DNA of 64,000 nucleotides from Chionoecetes opilio (lineage: Eukaryota; Arthropoda; Malacostraca; Decapoda; Majidae). The stretch is from assembly GCA_016584305.1 (NCBI GenBank), contig JACEEZ010000469.1:62001-126000 (forward strand). The letters are read 5' to 3'. The translations under genes and the position numbers were made by a program. Under the pieces are notes generated by a model that saw nothing but the letters and a program-made list of their open reading frames with translations, made no database searches and had not been told where the DNA came from. Shown piece after piece: positions 44,860 to 57,276 of this stretch (positions are counted from its first letter, which is position 1; each line of letters starts with the position of its first letter).

Positions 44860-45990
44860 CAGACAAAATATTTGCGAACAAACATCATTTTCTGAATACA
44901 TACACAAAAGCAGGTAGCATTACATTCTCTGACCACCTACCAATTTTGCTCAGACTTTCCACAAACCCATTACCGTACCAAGTGAGGAAAGGTTTTTATT
45001 ATATAAAGCAAACTGGGATATTCTTATGGAGAATTTAGATGGAAATCTGTCAAAGGATAATATTTACAATAACTGCTAGTTTAGAGTATATTTTATAATA
45101 TTTATTTATTTTATTTTGTTATTTTAAGGCCTACTTATTAAACTTAGGGGGTACGGCTGTTAAGCTAATAAAATTGAGACTCCGTGTTCTTAATATAAAT
45201 AAATGATCACGTCAAGATATGCATTTACTTTTGTTTCTGCATATCAGAGAGTATGTATTTATTAATCATATCTCCACAGAGATATCTCCTATATCACCAC
45301 AGAGAGAAAATCTAAATCCATGCTGAAAATAAAAGCTGTAAGGGAAATACATAGGTTCAATAGGTACGAATAAATGTTGAAAATAAAAACCTGTGAAGAT
45401 AAATTCAAGATAATTACAATTGCCCAGTACTAAACAAAGGAAATATATATCAATGGGAAGAGTATACAACATAGCAAAGAAGGGAAAATGCTTGGAGTTA
45501 AATTTTCACTGACAGGTATACTAGGACATATAGCTGACAGGATAAACAAATCTCTTTCAAAAATATACAGATTTAAAAATCTCACTCAAGAATTAAAAAC
45601 AATATTAGTAAAGACGCAAATCATACCCACATTAGAATATCCTGCAGCTCCTCTCTGCTGTGCAACAAAGACACAAAAAATGAACATGCAAAGGGTGCTG
45701 AACAAAGCTATGAAATTTATATTCTTTAACGACAACAGGTGAATTAAACTAAAAGATATGTACTCAATAGCTAACATTAAGCCTATCAATTTTTCACTTC
45801 ACGAAAATGCAATACAAATCTGGGAAACAATTAAAACTACATATGAAGAAACATTACAAATCTCACATGATGACAACGCAAATTCGCATACATGGTTCTG
45901 TAAGTCAGAAAATATACTAGAAGCCCCTCCTCCAAAACCTGTCTATACCAGTTACTCATATAAACCACTTCACAGACACTAAAATGTAAA
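44860..45990 (+). pseudogene. ORF2 remnants of the same I/Nimb-type LINE
   Basis: Around 44,915-45,075 one frame reads AGSITFSDHLPILLRLS, the Ser-Asp-His end of an APE endonuclease. 45,488-45,742 reads MLGVKFSLTGILGHIADRI and TLEYPAAPLCC, a post-RT thumb region. 45,758-45,982 continues the C-terminus. The RT core between 45.08 and 45.45 kb is missing. A/T-rich 3' sequence runs on to about 46,540. Confidence 0.6.
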
Positions 45991-45999
45991 TCTATAGAA

Positions 46000-46660
46000 T
46001 ACTCAGTAGAGGCAGGGAGACATTTGGTTACCCTGCTAATTCAGAAAATTTCATACTAAAATTCTGCTTTAGTTATCTCTCCACCATTTTTGGCAACTTG
46101 CTCCTCATTTTTATCTGGGCTTTTATATTATTTTAGTTTTTGTCAATTATTGTTTTTTTTTGTTCTGGTCATGTTCCTCTTCGCGATGCCACTGGGTATT
46201 CATTTTGGGCAGTTTTGTTTTAGTTTTTTTATATATTTTATAAATAGCACTAATGCTTATAGTTTCTTCTTTTAATAAGCTATTCCTTTTAATTTTCGTT
46301 CTTTGTTTTTATCTGATGTGCCACAACGTGTTGTTATTGGGTATTAACTCTTAATGGGTTGGGTCTTTTTAAAGTTTATATATAAGTTATATTTTTGTTT
46401 GTAAGTTTTTCAGGTTTAATTTGTATGGCTTATTGTTAGGGTATATTTTTAGTCGCTTTAATTACCAGCCGCTATCTATTGGTTAAAAAATGAAAAATTG
46501 CAATAAACAATAATCAATTTCAAAAAATAGCAACGTGGTTAAACCCACACACTTTCTACATCTACTTTACTTCTTTTTCTATACTACTTTATCTCTATAA
46601 TCTTATTTCACCTACTTTTCTACTCAACGCTCAACGCTCAACGTGATCACAGACAGAGCA
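46000..46660. other. AT-rich sequence, probable 3' region of the I-type LINE
   Basis: T-rich runs and short open frames without motifs. Ends near a CTCAACGCTCAACG duplication just before the next gag-only element. Confidence 0.45.
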
Positions 46661-46694
46661 GCGGGAGAGGAAGGTCTCCTATACCGACCTTTCC

Positions 46695-47632
46695 ATGGCA
46701 GCGCAGAGACGCACACCAAGGAATCGCCTTGACCTCTCCTCTCCGGAGGATGAGGGCGGCTTGTGGGAGGGGGTTGGTGCGGGGAGGTTGCGCCGCAAGG
46801 CGTCGCCGCCCCCACCACCTCCGCAGTACCGGAAGTATCGCCTCCTGCACCATCAAGAGGCAAATTATTTTTAGGCGGTCAAGCGCCTGACGAGGTCTAA
46901 CCCTGCATTATCCATCAGGGTCACGGGATCGTCACGGGCTGGGTTTATTCTCAGTTCTCAGGACGAGGAGTCTGCTTACCTTCTCGCACGCCTTGCGAGG
47001 GAGGAGCAGTTGGGCATCACCCTTGATGAGGTTCAGCCTGAGGCTCGGGGTGCTGTTCTGCGATTCCCCTTGAGCTTCGGCATTGAGCCCATCTTGTACG
47101 ATCCACGCGTCACCTTTGCCAGAAGGTGCACTTACAGCGTGGGTCACGGCCGCAGAGAGCCGACGCGTCAGGTTCAAATGACTTTCAAGGGGTCTCTCCC
47201 GAACTCACTTGATCTGGGTTCGTGGGGTGTGTACTCCGTCAGGAGTTTCACCCCGGAACCTCTGGGGTGCTTCAAGTGTCAGGCCTTCGGGCATGTCCAG
47301 AAGTACTGCAGGCGCTCGGACCTCTGCGGCATTTGCAGTTGCAAACATCCCACTTCTCAGTGCGTCAGCGCTTTGAAGTTTGGTGATAACTGCCCTGCAC
47401 GATGTCCCAACTGTGGTAAGGATCACCATGTGTGGTCTAAGTTCTGGCCTGATCGTCTGAGGAGACTTCCTCCTTGTTGCTCGGGGCGGGGTGAGGACCG
47501 CTGAGAGTATTGTGACACCCGACCATTACCAGCAGTGCCTGCAAGGGTATGCCATCGCGCTCTAGGCCAGCACGAGGCTGCCCCACCCCGGACCTTCGCC
47601 ACTCCACCCACGGACCCACCCAAGAAGAGAAG
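46695..47632 (+). pseudogene. Gag-only retroelement copy 2, N-terminal two thirds
   Basis: Starts MAAQRRTPRNRLDL at 46,695. A stop near 46,872 and a frame change precede the long open stretch 47,010-47,504. That stretch carries MGITLDEVQPEARG, zinc knuckles CFKCQAFGHVQKYC and CGICSCKHPTSQC (an extra Cys replaces Gly) and CPNCGKDHHVWSKF, where the last Cys is replaced by Trp. The frame runs to the basic stretch at 47,632, where it is cut by a 6.7 kb insertion. The rest of the copy is at 54,323-54,692. Confidence 0.7.
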
Positions 47633-49000
47633 AATCAATCAATAATTGGGGGCATACGCCGGGGGACGCGTCGCCTCGCCCACCCTACGACGCCACTCCC
47701 AGGGGTCACCACGCGTGAGTCCCCATGCAGGCTCCTTTCCCATACCAAGCAGCTCTCGACAAGAAACATCAACTTGCCCCAGCCACGAGCCTTGTGGGCG
47801 CCCCCTTGGCCTCCTCCACGCCGGATTGTCTCTTACAGATACAACCCGATGGGAAGGATTGGTTTCAGGGTAGCGTACCACATGCCCATATAGCCGAAGT
47901 TGGCGCTGACGGACTATGCAGGTAATGGGCCTCGATTCAGTCTCACGGTGAAATCGCTGATTTGACACGTAATCATCCCAGCGATACCCCATGATTCTGC
48001 GAAGGCACTTATTACCAAAGGCATTGATTCGTCTCTTCAAGTCGCTATCTAGTGGCCATGTATCACAACCATAGAGTAAGACAGGGATCACAAGCGACTT
48101 GAAGATCCGGATCTTTGTCTGTCTTTGTCTGTTTCATCTAGTAAGCCTCCAAACACGTGGACCTTGGTCTTAAGCCAGGAAACCTCAAGTCCCAAAGGCT
48201 TTGCCTCCTCGTGCAACGCCTCGAGAGCCATCATCAGGACCTCCAGCGACTCATCAAAGATTACTGCATCATCGACAAAAACAAGATCAGTGATCTTGGT
48301 GTTGCCGAGGGATGCTCCACAATCACTTTGATCTACAACTTTGCCCAATACCCAGTCCATACAAGTGTTGAAAAGTGATGGGGCAAGGACGCACCCTTGC
48401 CTCACTCCTGTATTAACAGGAAAGAAGCTGGGTACACCTCCTCCACATTTCACAGCCCTCTCAGTCCCAGAATACAGACCAGTCATCAAACCAATAGTCC
48501 TTGCAGGAATCCCGCGAAGTCGCAAAAGATTCCAGAGTGACTCACGATGCACTGAGTCAAACGCCTTCTTGAGGCGTTACCTTCGCCTTACCTTCGCCTT
48601 ACTTCGCCTTACCTTGCCTGGCACGCTGCGCAGTGTAATACTGCGGTAATTGTTGCAGTCCTGACGGTCCCCTTTCCCTTTTCAGATAGGGACGACCAGC
48701 CTCCTTTCCCAGTCAGGAGGAATGGTACCTGATTGCCACACGGCAGTCAGGACAGCATGCAGCCCGCAGATCATTGCCTCACCCCCTGCTTTGAGGAGCT
48801 CCGCACTGATATTACAAACACCAGCTGCCTGCCCACCCCTCAACTTTGCTACAGCCTCTCTGACTTCGTCAAGAGAGAGTGCGGGTTCGTCAATGGGAGG
48901 ATCGGCATCCACTGCCTGTAACCCAATGGTGTGAAGCTGTTCAGTTGGAGGGTCCACCGTGAACAACTGCCCAAGAGAAGAAGCAAGGCCGTATATACAG
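47633..49000 (-). pseudogene. RTE-like LINE copy B
   Basis: Read leftwards: 49,000-48,682 (LGQLFTVDPPTEQLHTIG, AAGVCNISAELLKAGG, WQSGTIPPDWE). A collapsed segment at 48,565-48,610 of GCCTTACCTTC repeats replaces part of the RT fingers. 48,552-48,088 carries HRESLWNLLRLRGIPA, NTGVRQGCVLAPSLFN and FVDDAVIFDESLEV, where the normal FADD has become FVDD. 48,091-47,639 is the C-terminus (LRRIMGYRWDDY). A TTGATTGATTC-type tail lies at 47,633. Related to copies A and C. Upstream of LGQLFT the LINE sequence stops abruptly. Confidence 0.75.
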
Positions 49001-49485
49001 GTCTGCCAAGTGGGCGGGAACTGAGTTGATTCTGTGACGTCAGAGCAAGTACCATCTCCCACTGTCGTCCCCCCAACTCTTGCTGTCCCGCCCTTTGTCC
49101 CGCTTGCCTATTCCCCAACTCTGTGAAGACGCATGGTTGTAGCTCCGAATCTAACCATATATATAGGATCTTCTCGAAAATACCCTCATTGTTAATCCCA
49201 CACACAGTTACCCGTAGTAAATGTCAAGGACCTGCCCTTACCTAACCTTAACCTCTCAAGAGGAGGCATGTCAGGTGGGAATGGAACGTAAGGCACTAGG
49301 CAAGCCGCACGACTCACTTCCCAGCCAGCCAGGCAAAGCGGCCATACCACCCCTTCATATCCACACTGTGCCCATCCACAGACACAGACACAGTAGAGTT
49401 AGATGCATAATAAGGACCAGATAGGTGGTTGTTTTTTTTACTATTATGAATTCCTTTGACTGACAGCCTCCTCGTCCCACTACAG
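49001..49485. other. Unrecognised sequence between LINE copy B and the hAT element
   Basis: No coding motif. 49,256-49,310 recurs inverted at about 53,786-53,850 (ATGGAACGTAAGGCAC and CCGCACGACTCACTT blocks). Confidence 0.45.
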
Positions 49486-50220
49486 CAGTGGTTCCCAGCC
49501 TATTTTGTCCCATTCCCCTTTTTCCAGTCACTTTTCCACCTGTGGACCCTTACAACGAAATAGGCTGAGCCAGCAAAGTTAATAGAAGATTTTTCTGCAA
49601 AAAATTGAATACATTCATGTAAAATGCCTTGCATTGTTATGCTGATTAGGTCTAAGCTGTAGGCCTATTTATATGAAAACAGAATACGTTCTGTTCAGAA
49701 GACTTTTATTGAAGTAAAATACATAGGAAACATGTCATGTTATTGTTGTTATAGTTGTAGGTATTGTACGCAAAAGCTATCCTAATAATACTTGCCTTAT
49801 TTTTGAGCTTGCAAGCACATGTATGAATAAAAAAACTAAACTAAATTCACATAACCAAACACATCAGATTCACGTTTTAAAAACAGCAATCTTAAGTATA
49901 ACAGTTTCAAGTAACAGAATAGATATTCCCAGACAAATAAAAAATTTATTATCAACAAAAATTTTATTATTGATTTCATGGTATTTAAAGTATGTAAATT
50001 AATAGCAATCTTGATACCATTGCTAAATAAATGTGTAGTACACCTGCTTACTGAAACACTAATATTATATATGAGGGATGAAAAAGAGTAGTTACAGTCC
50101 AATAAATCACAAAAAAAGCCTGCATTTATAATGTTATGTATTGTTTTTATAAATAAAAGAAGAAAAACAGCAGTGAATGACTTTTCATTGGTTGCAAAAT
50201 ATTATGTCACTATATATTTC

Positions 50221-51991
50221 TCAATGGGACTTTTGTGGTTGTTTCTGAGCAGCCATCTCATGAATCCTTGGCTCAGTGGCGGCCAGTGCACACCGCAAGT
50301 CATCTTCCACAGACAGCTTGTTCCTTGATTTACTTTTTATTGCAAGTAATGCAGAAAACCCACTTTCGCACAGGTAGGTTGAAGCAAAAGGCAAAAGAAC
50401 TCGAATTGCCAGATCACTTATTTTGGGATATGATTCCATCATTGAACACCAGAAGCTAGATAAGGAGTTTGACTGGAACACATTCTTTGCTGTTGAATCG
50501 AGGATAATCTCAATGAACTCTTCTTGTGCGTCTTCTGACACATCATCAACCTGACATAAGAACGGATTTTTTGCTAATCCTGCATGCTGAGGGCTTAAGT
50601 CAGGAAAGTAACGTCGAAATTCATCATCTAGCTGCGACAAGTGATCCATGATTTCCTTGGATAAGGTGCTTGAAAGCTGACCATCAGCAAGAACGTCATT
50701 CAGTGATGGAAACATCATAAATTTTCCTACACTCACTCTCTTCTTATACAGCTCCAATTTGGCCAAAAATGCATGTATTGAGTCAGTGGCTGAGCAAGTT
50801 TGAATCCTTTCCCTAGAGTCTCAAGTTCAGCTGATTGAAGATTTCAAATATGTCCACAAGAAGATAAGCAAGACGGAGCTCAAAGTGTTCAGATTTGAAT
50901 ATCTCCAACAGGTCACATTTTCTCTGTGCATCAAGAAATATTTCAACTTCCTGGCGATGAGAGAAGAAGCGGGACAAAAATATCCCTGCAGACAACCACC
51001 TGACGGATGTATAAAAGAGCAAGATACTATGTTCGGATTCCATGTCATGACACAGTTGTTGGAACAGTCTCGTGTTAAGGGCAGAGTTTTTCACATAGTT
51101 TACGACCTTGACAATTCCAGTGAAAATTGTGAGAAGCCCAGCAGGAAGCGATTTAGAAGCCAGAGCCTCCCGATGGATGAAGCACTGCACACCAACTGCA
51201 TTTGGTGCTTTGGATTTGACTTTTGCTTGGAAACCCAACCTTGACCCAAGCATGGCTAGAGCTCCATCAGTTGTGATTCCAACGAGGTTATTCCAGCTCA
51301 AACCATGCTCGTCAAAAAACGATGACACAGCATTCATCACATCAGTGGCCGTACTTGACGTTTCAAGATTTTGACAGCAAAGAAATTCCTCTTTGAATAT
51401 GCCTTTGGACAGGTATCGGCAGTATACCAACAGCTGGCATGACATTGCTACATCAGTGGATTCATCGACCTGTATAGAAAAAAGGGGGGATGCTTTTATC
51501 TCTTCAATAATTTGATCTTTCACATCACCTGACATGTCACTGATTCTTCGCTGGATAGTATTATTCGAAAGAGATACATCACTTAGTTTCTGTGCTGCTT
51601 CTGCTCCAAGAACCAATCTAACCATTTCTTTTGCACAGGGTAGGATCAATTCTTCAGCAATTGTGTGTGGTTTTTTCTTCCGTGGTACTAAATAAGCTAC
51701 TCTGTATGATGCTTCCACGATGTTCCCTCTCTTTTCTTGGAAGCTACCAGTCGCATCAAGTTTTTGCCTCTTCAGTTCATCAGCTTTCCTCTTGAAGAAA
51801 TCCTTTTCCTTCTTAGCATACTCAGGGTGGCCTTTGGTCAGGTGAAGTTGTAATTTTGAAGGTTTCAGCGAATCATTTCCCAGCACACGAAAATAAATAA
51901 CACACTGTGGGAGATCTACTTTATTCTTTTGAATTGAAGTAAACCCCCACTGAAGATAATCTTCCGAGAACTTTCTCTTCTTACTTGACAT
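50221..51991 (-). pseudogene. hAT transposase with BED finger, one frameshift
   Basis: Starts MSSKKRKFSEDYLQWGF at 51,991. The BED zinc finger reads PQCVIYF...SKLQLHLTKGH; the second zinc Cys of the usual CxxC is Tyr. The catalytic core follows: FSIQVDESTDVAMSCQLLVY with the first Asp, then NLVGITTDGALAMLGSRLGF, and QCFIHREALASKSLP. A frame change near 50,818 (NLRL to SRERIQTCSATDSIHAF) leads into 50,766-50,221, with the C-terminal dimerisation region (YPKISDLAIRVLLPF, YLCESGFSALLAIK). About 585 codons in total. One frameshift and the missing Cys suggest a recently inactivated copy. Confidence 0.85.
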
Positions 51992-52315
51992 TTTTACTTG
52001 CAGTATCTGTGGGTAGAAAAAAAAAATGACTATGTGTGGTCAGTTTGTGACCAGGTTAATATAACAACAATATACAAGCAAAATAATAACAATCCAAAGA
52101 GGTATCATATACACACAGACACTTAAACACAAACTGTATGTGCTTATTGCTGGCCAATGTGTTACGTCAACTCTACAATCATCAGTCAAACTTAGAAACA
52201 GTTGCACACACGATTGACCTCGCCCCCACACCCCAGGACTTATTCCACTTGTGCACACTGCTCGCGTCTATGCCCTTGTCTTGGTGAGATTAATCAATTG
52301 GTTAGCTCAGGTTTG

Positions 52316-52385
52316 ACTAGGTTAGGTTAGGTAAGATAAGGTAAGGTTAGGCTAGATTTGGTTTGCTTAGGTTAGGTTAGCTCAG
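52316..52385 (+). repeat. Degenerate TTAGG-like repeats
   Basis: About ten AGGTT/AGGTA units (TTAGGTTAGG and variants). TTAGG is the common arthropod telomere repeat, but this tract is short and internal to the hAT element. Confidence 0.5.
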
Positions 52386-52579
52386 GAGTGTCAAATTCAA
52401 AACTCTTGGAGGGCCAATTGTTATTTTAGCTACCATCTTGAGGGCCAACAAAGATACATACCACACTTACCATGATTACGTTAGTAGACATTGTCTGGCA
52501 AACAGACAGACAGACAAACAGACAGACAATAAGACAGACGGAATAAAAGCAATATGCCCCCAATCTTCGATCACAGGGG

Positions 52580-52580
52580 C

Positions 52581-52627
<47 letters not shown>
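52580..52627 (+). repeat. (TAA)n microsatellite
   Basis: About 15 uninterrupted TAA units in the 5' region of the hAT element. Confidence 0.95.
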
Positions 52628-52628
<1 letters not shown>

Positions 52629-53314
52629 CATAACTGATAACATTAAAAACGGGGTATACCTCACAATTTCGCTAAAGATGCTCGTTATGCATAACTGAGG
52701 GATTAAATAATGCTGACATGTTTACAAATTTCCCTTGCTTCATTTCAAAGAAACCCAATTCTGCATATATTTAATCATCATAGTTAGGCATACCAGAATG
52801 ATTAAAAAGCGAAGTATAACTCACGATTCCAGTAAAGAAGCAGGCGAGAGTCTGACAGTGATGCAGGCGTACGGTACCTATACTGTACAGCCGTAAGCGA
52901 CTTATCGTCCTGTCTGGTTCGTGTTTTTTTATAAAAAATACGTTTGGCTGCTCATGATTGCGTTCCGATACCAGCAATGGCTGCGGCTTCGGTCCGTTAA
53001 ACTGATTAGAGATTTTCATTTACATAAGCATCTTCCATTTATAATAGATGCAATTGCTGTATCACTATAAATAGCAATATGAATTACGGTAATTATTGCA
53101 CTTACTATTACCATGATGAAATAACTGTTATTAATGTTTTCTCTTATTATTATATTCCAGTATAATAAATTTAAAAATAATTAGATTCTTAGAATCTCTA
53201 TGGACCCCTTGAAATTCTTCCATGGACCCCTTGGGGACCATGGACCCCCGGTTGGAAACCACCGCATGACTACAGCGACACAAGCAAAGAGTCGTCTCCA
53301 GCTTATGTACTAGC

Positions 53315-53320
<6 letters not shown>

Positions 53321-53349
<29 letters not shown>
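53321..53349 (+). repeat. (TC)n microsatellite
   Basis: About 14 TC units. Confidence 0.93.
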
Positions 53350-53351
<2 letters not shown>

Positions 53352-53461
53352 AGTACACAATACTGATCACATTATCACGAATCAAATGCTATGCCCTTGA
53401 AGGTAAGACACTTCTGTCATGCAGTGTGTCGTGAGTGTGTCAGAGTGTGTAGACTGTAGAG

Positions 53462-53776
53462 CAGTATTTCCCAACCTGGGTGAAATTTCCCCTGGGGGGG
53501 GGTGAAATTTCAGGATTCTAAGGGGGAAATTTATCCTGAGGGACATTTAAATTACTAGCATTTAGTCGACAGAAAAAATTATGCCTTAGAATGCGGCTAT
53601 TGACTTTTCTTCAAGTATATATAGATATACTGTAGAAGATAGTGTCTATATACTTGTGTTATTAAGCAAGTAAATGTTGTGTTTTGGCTACTTATTTTCA
53701 CATGAAGGGGGAAATCCGGATGGCTGAACTGGTTGAAGGGGGAAACGACAGAAAAAAGGTTGGGAACCACTGCGCA
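53462..53776. mobile_element. hAT-type MITE, 315 bp
   Basis: Ends CAGTATTTCCCAACC and GGTTGGGAACCACTGCGCA, flanked by CTGTAGAG (53,454-53,461) and GTGTAGAG (53,777-53,784), 7 of 8 identical. The ends are similar to those of the hAT at 49,486-53,267, including extra bases after the CCAC core on the right, so it may be mobilised by that family. No coding. Confidence 0.75.
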
Positions 53777-53784
53777 GTGTAGAG

Positions 53785-54322
53785 AGTGAGTCGTGCGGCA
53801 GCTGGCAGCGTGCCTTACGTTCCATTCCTAACTGACATGCCTCCTCGTCCTGCCACACCGACCGTCAGTCAGGGACTGAGTGATTTCAAACGCGGAGAAG
53901 GTGCCTGAGGGTAGATAACGCTCATAGCAAGAGTGCTAAGAATTCAATATCAGATTAATTCGTCATTATTAGGCCGTTTATACATGATATTCAACAAAAG
54001 AACTTAACTGCAGTCATCATTTCATTGAGGTACGAAGCTGACCAAGCTTTTTATACACAATAAACGCCTCTAATTTCAAATGTTTCTCATTCATCACCAC
54101 CACTACATTGTTCGGTGATGGATGTCATAAATGAAAGAATTTTTTTTTTTGCGTACTCCAAAAATATCTTTAAATTTTTTTTAGCTAATCATTAGATGCT
54201 GTAAGATACATTATGATACATGCCGAATGGCAGCTCCTGCCTTCTCTAGACTCGATGTGACGTCATAACGCGAGAGAATGAATTTTAGGTCGGACTTTGG
54301 CAGACTTATTTCTAATGTCTTT
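53785..54322. other. Unrecognised sequence
   Basis: Right end of the 6.7 kb insertion in gag copy 2. 53,786-53,850 is the inverted partner of 49,256-49,310. No gene. Confidence 0.4.
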
Positions 54323-54692
54323 GAGAAGGAGGAAGAAGAGGTCAACGGCTTCCACGGCTTGTCAAACACCGACAACCGTATCTGCTGAGCTCTCGGTACA
54401 GTCCGAGCCGCCGCCACCAAAACCACGGACACCAGTAGCAGAAGTCACCTGTCAAACGAGTGCTGAGGAGCCATACCTCCACTCTGACAGAACGGCAGTG
54501 ACTCTCCCGGTCTCATACCTTCGCGCCCTGCTCAAGAATATGTGCGACCTGCAGAAAGAGGTAGAAAAATTGCAAGACTCGGAAGAAGTTATCGAGTACA
54601 TAAAGCCAGATTTCAACGCAGTGCAGCTGATTAGCAGGGGTGACTTTACCCTGCAGAAACAGATAACAACACGACGCCCACAAAAGCCGTGA
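54323..54692 (+). pseudogene. Gag-only retroelement copy 2, C-terminal third
   Basis: The frame SLRRRKKRSTASTACQTP, then PYLHSDRTAVTLPVSYLRALLKNM and FTLQKQI, ending at TGA near 54,692. It matches the C-terminal block of 42,895-43,376. Joined to 47,632 across the insertion and one copy of GAGAAG, the basic stretch is continuous in frame. The 3' untranslated region runs to about 54,860, where a (TTA)n array starts. Confidence 0.75.
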
Positions 54693-54862
54693 GCGCTCTC
54701 ACCCCCTACGGACTCTTCGTTAGCCCGTATGCATCCTCCCAAAAGAGGTGGCACAATAGAAAATAACAACAGCCTGAGAGCCGTATTTCTATGATGACGC
54801 CCAGTAAATGCGAAACTCGTCAGGAATAAAGTACTCACATTCCAGCCCGTGTCTCCCTCATC

Positions 54863-55075
54863 ACTGTTATTATTATTATTATTATTATTATCATCATTAC
54901 TGCTCTTATAATTATTAATAATATCATTATAATTATAATTATTATTATTATTATTACTGCCATTATTATCATCATTATTATTGCCATAATTATTGTTACC
55001 GTACAATTAATGATATTATCATCATTATTATTGATAACTACATTTTAGTACGTATCATAAGTAATGATGGTGATG

Positions 55076-55112
<37 letters not shown>

Positions 55113-55190
55113 CAGCAGTAGAAGTGGTAGTAGTAGTAGTAGTGGTAAAAGTAGAAACAGCAGCAGCAGTAGTATTAGTAGCAGTAGTAA
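54863..55190 (+). repeat. (ATT)n and (TAG)n trinucleotide arrays
   Basis: ATT/ATC units at 54,863-55,035 adjoining the gag copy 2 tail; TAG/CAG units at about 55,073-55,190, with a further AGC and TAG run near 55,453-55,490. Overlapping open frames (poly-Asn, poly-Thr) are artefacts. Confidence 0.9.
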
Positions 55191-55199
55191 TAAGTAACA

Positions 55200-57270
55200 G
55201 TAAGGATGTGATAATATATAGTAATGGTAGGTAATAGTGGCAGTTTCTGCACGAACCTAGCTGAGGCAAGGGTTGCATACCAAATAGAAAAGAAGAAACA
55301 CTTCAAACCGCTCCAAAAAGTTAAAAGTAGAAGAGTTCGGAGCACCAAGAGCCAATTGACCGGCTCCCAAGGTGACCTAAAGTTCTCCTCTCGAAACAAC
55401 CGAAAGGAAAGGGGAAAAAAACATTAGGGAAAATATTTTCTAGTTCTCTACCAGCAGCAGCAGCAGCAGACTTAGTAGTAGTAGTAGTGGTAGGAGCAAC
55501 AAAAATAAACAACCCCTTACATTTTATAACAACACATTCATAACAGTTATCTGTGGCGTGTGCAGATTGGGTTGTTAAGACGGTACTACAAACTGAGGCA
55601 TCTACAGATAGGAAAAGTAAATCGTTGTGAAACAAAAACTATATAAATCATGGATGAAAAGTATTCCGAGGAAGTGAGATAAAAGTAGTAACTAAGGATA
55701 GCAAAAAATATCTGAATGCAGTGATCGGATTGGAAAGAAAAAGTTATTAATGTAACAGAAAAATTGAGATAGGACTGTGTGAGGTGTAATGAAAGGCTGA
55801 TAAACTGAAATTATATAACTGAGCACATCGGAAATAAGGGCACAATCAGATTTCATACTGTTTATATATATTATTTTCAACATAAATGTAATGTAATGAG
55901 ACTATGCCAAACACACTTGCCAATACTTAGCCTGCAACTTAAAGGTAATAATTACAATTTATAACTGCGCTTTCAAAGTGAACAATGTACAAACGATTGG
56001 GAAAGGAAAAAGGGAGGCTCATGTGTTTTGATTTTCGTTTCCTTTCAACAGTCTATCAATACCATCGCCACCCTAAAAGGGTCTCAAAGTGATCAGCGAG
56101 AAGATGTCCCTTGGCAGTTGAAATTAAATAATGAAAATCAGGATAAAGAAAAAGAACAGTGACAGGGAAGATTCACAGCTCAGATCATTGAGGACACGTG
56201 AAGAAAAATAGAAATGGCACAAAAGGTGGAGGCTTCCAACATGCTTACTCGTGTTATCTTTTTCTGTCTCGTTATAAAAGGTCCTGTAGGGGTGATTTGC
56301 CAAGTTGAAGCCTCTCTTGAAAGGCAAGTGCATTTTTCTCTCACTGCCCAGAGGTACATATTAAAGGTGGTAGTGAATAAAAGTGGTCGAGTGGTTATAA
56401 GTAGGGCTTACAGATTTAAGTAATGTATAAGTATTGTAAGTGCCAAGGAATCGAGTAAGACAATATACTATTAAAAATATATATTATATGTAATATATAT
56501 GTACACTGTGAGGTTGAACAATACAAAAGTCATAGGTTCTTACAAACGGGCAATGAAGCTAATGTCTAGTAGAGAACAATCATTAACGTGACAAACGCAC
56601 ACACATACTCAGGAGGGTGTGCACCCACACAGACTCTCAAGGTGTCTGCGATCGGAGAGCTGGGGTCGCGTCTCCGATGGCTTCTGATTATTCCCGGCCC
56701 GCCGAGCATCTTATAAAGGGAAGTTTCTTCGATTTGTTGAACAGCTGTTTATGCCGGAACTGCTGAGGGCGTGGTATGCGAAGGTCCGCTCGCTGTTCAC
56801 GTGGTGATTGTCGGCAGATTCCTCCCCTACTAAGTATAACAACCCTATAGTCCGCGGGATATTCGGCTCGCACAAAACAAAACGAATTACTATGACTGGA
56901 TTATATATATTATATACATACAAGAACAAGATTGTATATTAATTACGCAATGATGCGTGTTAAAACAATAACAATAGCCTGAACAATCATAGACATGTAA
57001 AGGTAATATTATAAGGCTATGAAAAGAAAAAGAAATAAAGTCACACTTGCACAGATAATAACATGTAATAATATTCGAAGACACAAAATAATTAGTTATT
57101 ATGACATAAATAGCCCAGGTAGGCTCAGCCCTCCACCAATCTTAAGCAGATACTACATTGAGCCGTATCCCGTAATATTAGATGAATATACATATATACA
57201 ACATAATATAAATAAGTCACAATAGTTCCCTATCAAACAACGATATAAATTTCCTAACACCAGAAAGTAC
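55200..57270. other. No recognisable gene or element
   Basis: AT-rich with scattered open frames shorter than 105 codons and no recognised motif. A dense TATA-rich stretch lies near 56,470-56,500. Confidence 0.5.
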
Positions 57271-57276
57271 CAGTAC

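Larger units (their letters stand above)
49486..53267 (-). mobile_element. Complete hAT transposon (ZBED5/SCAND3-like group)
   Basis: 3,782 bp, left end CAGTGGTTCCCAGCC and right end GGTTGGAAACCACCGCAT. Flanked by CACTACAG (49,478-49,485) and GACTACAG (53,268-53,275), 7 of 8 bases identical, as expected of an 8-bp hAT duplication. The transposase is on the minus strand at 50,221-51,991. 51,992-53,267 is its 5' side, with a (TAA)n array and degenerate AGGTT repeats. Confidence 0.85.

Noticed and set aside
52316..52385. Interstitial telomere or telomere-fusion site
   Set aside because: Only about ten degenerate AGGTT units, inside a hAT element; too short and irregular.
52383..52450. Second hAT terminus (CAGGAGTGTCAAATTC, GGAGGGCCAATTG)
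   Set aside because: Resembles a hAT end, but no partner end or 8-bp duplication was found, so not listed as an element.
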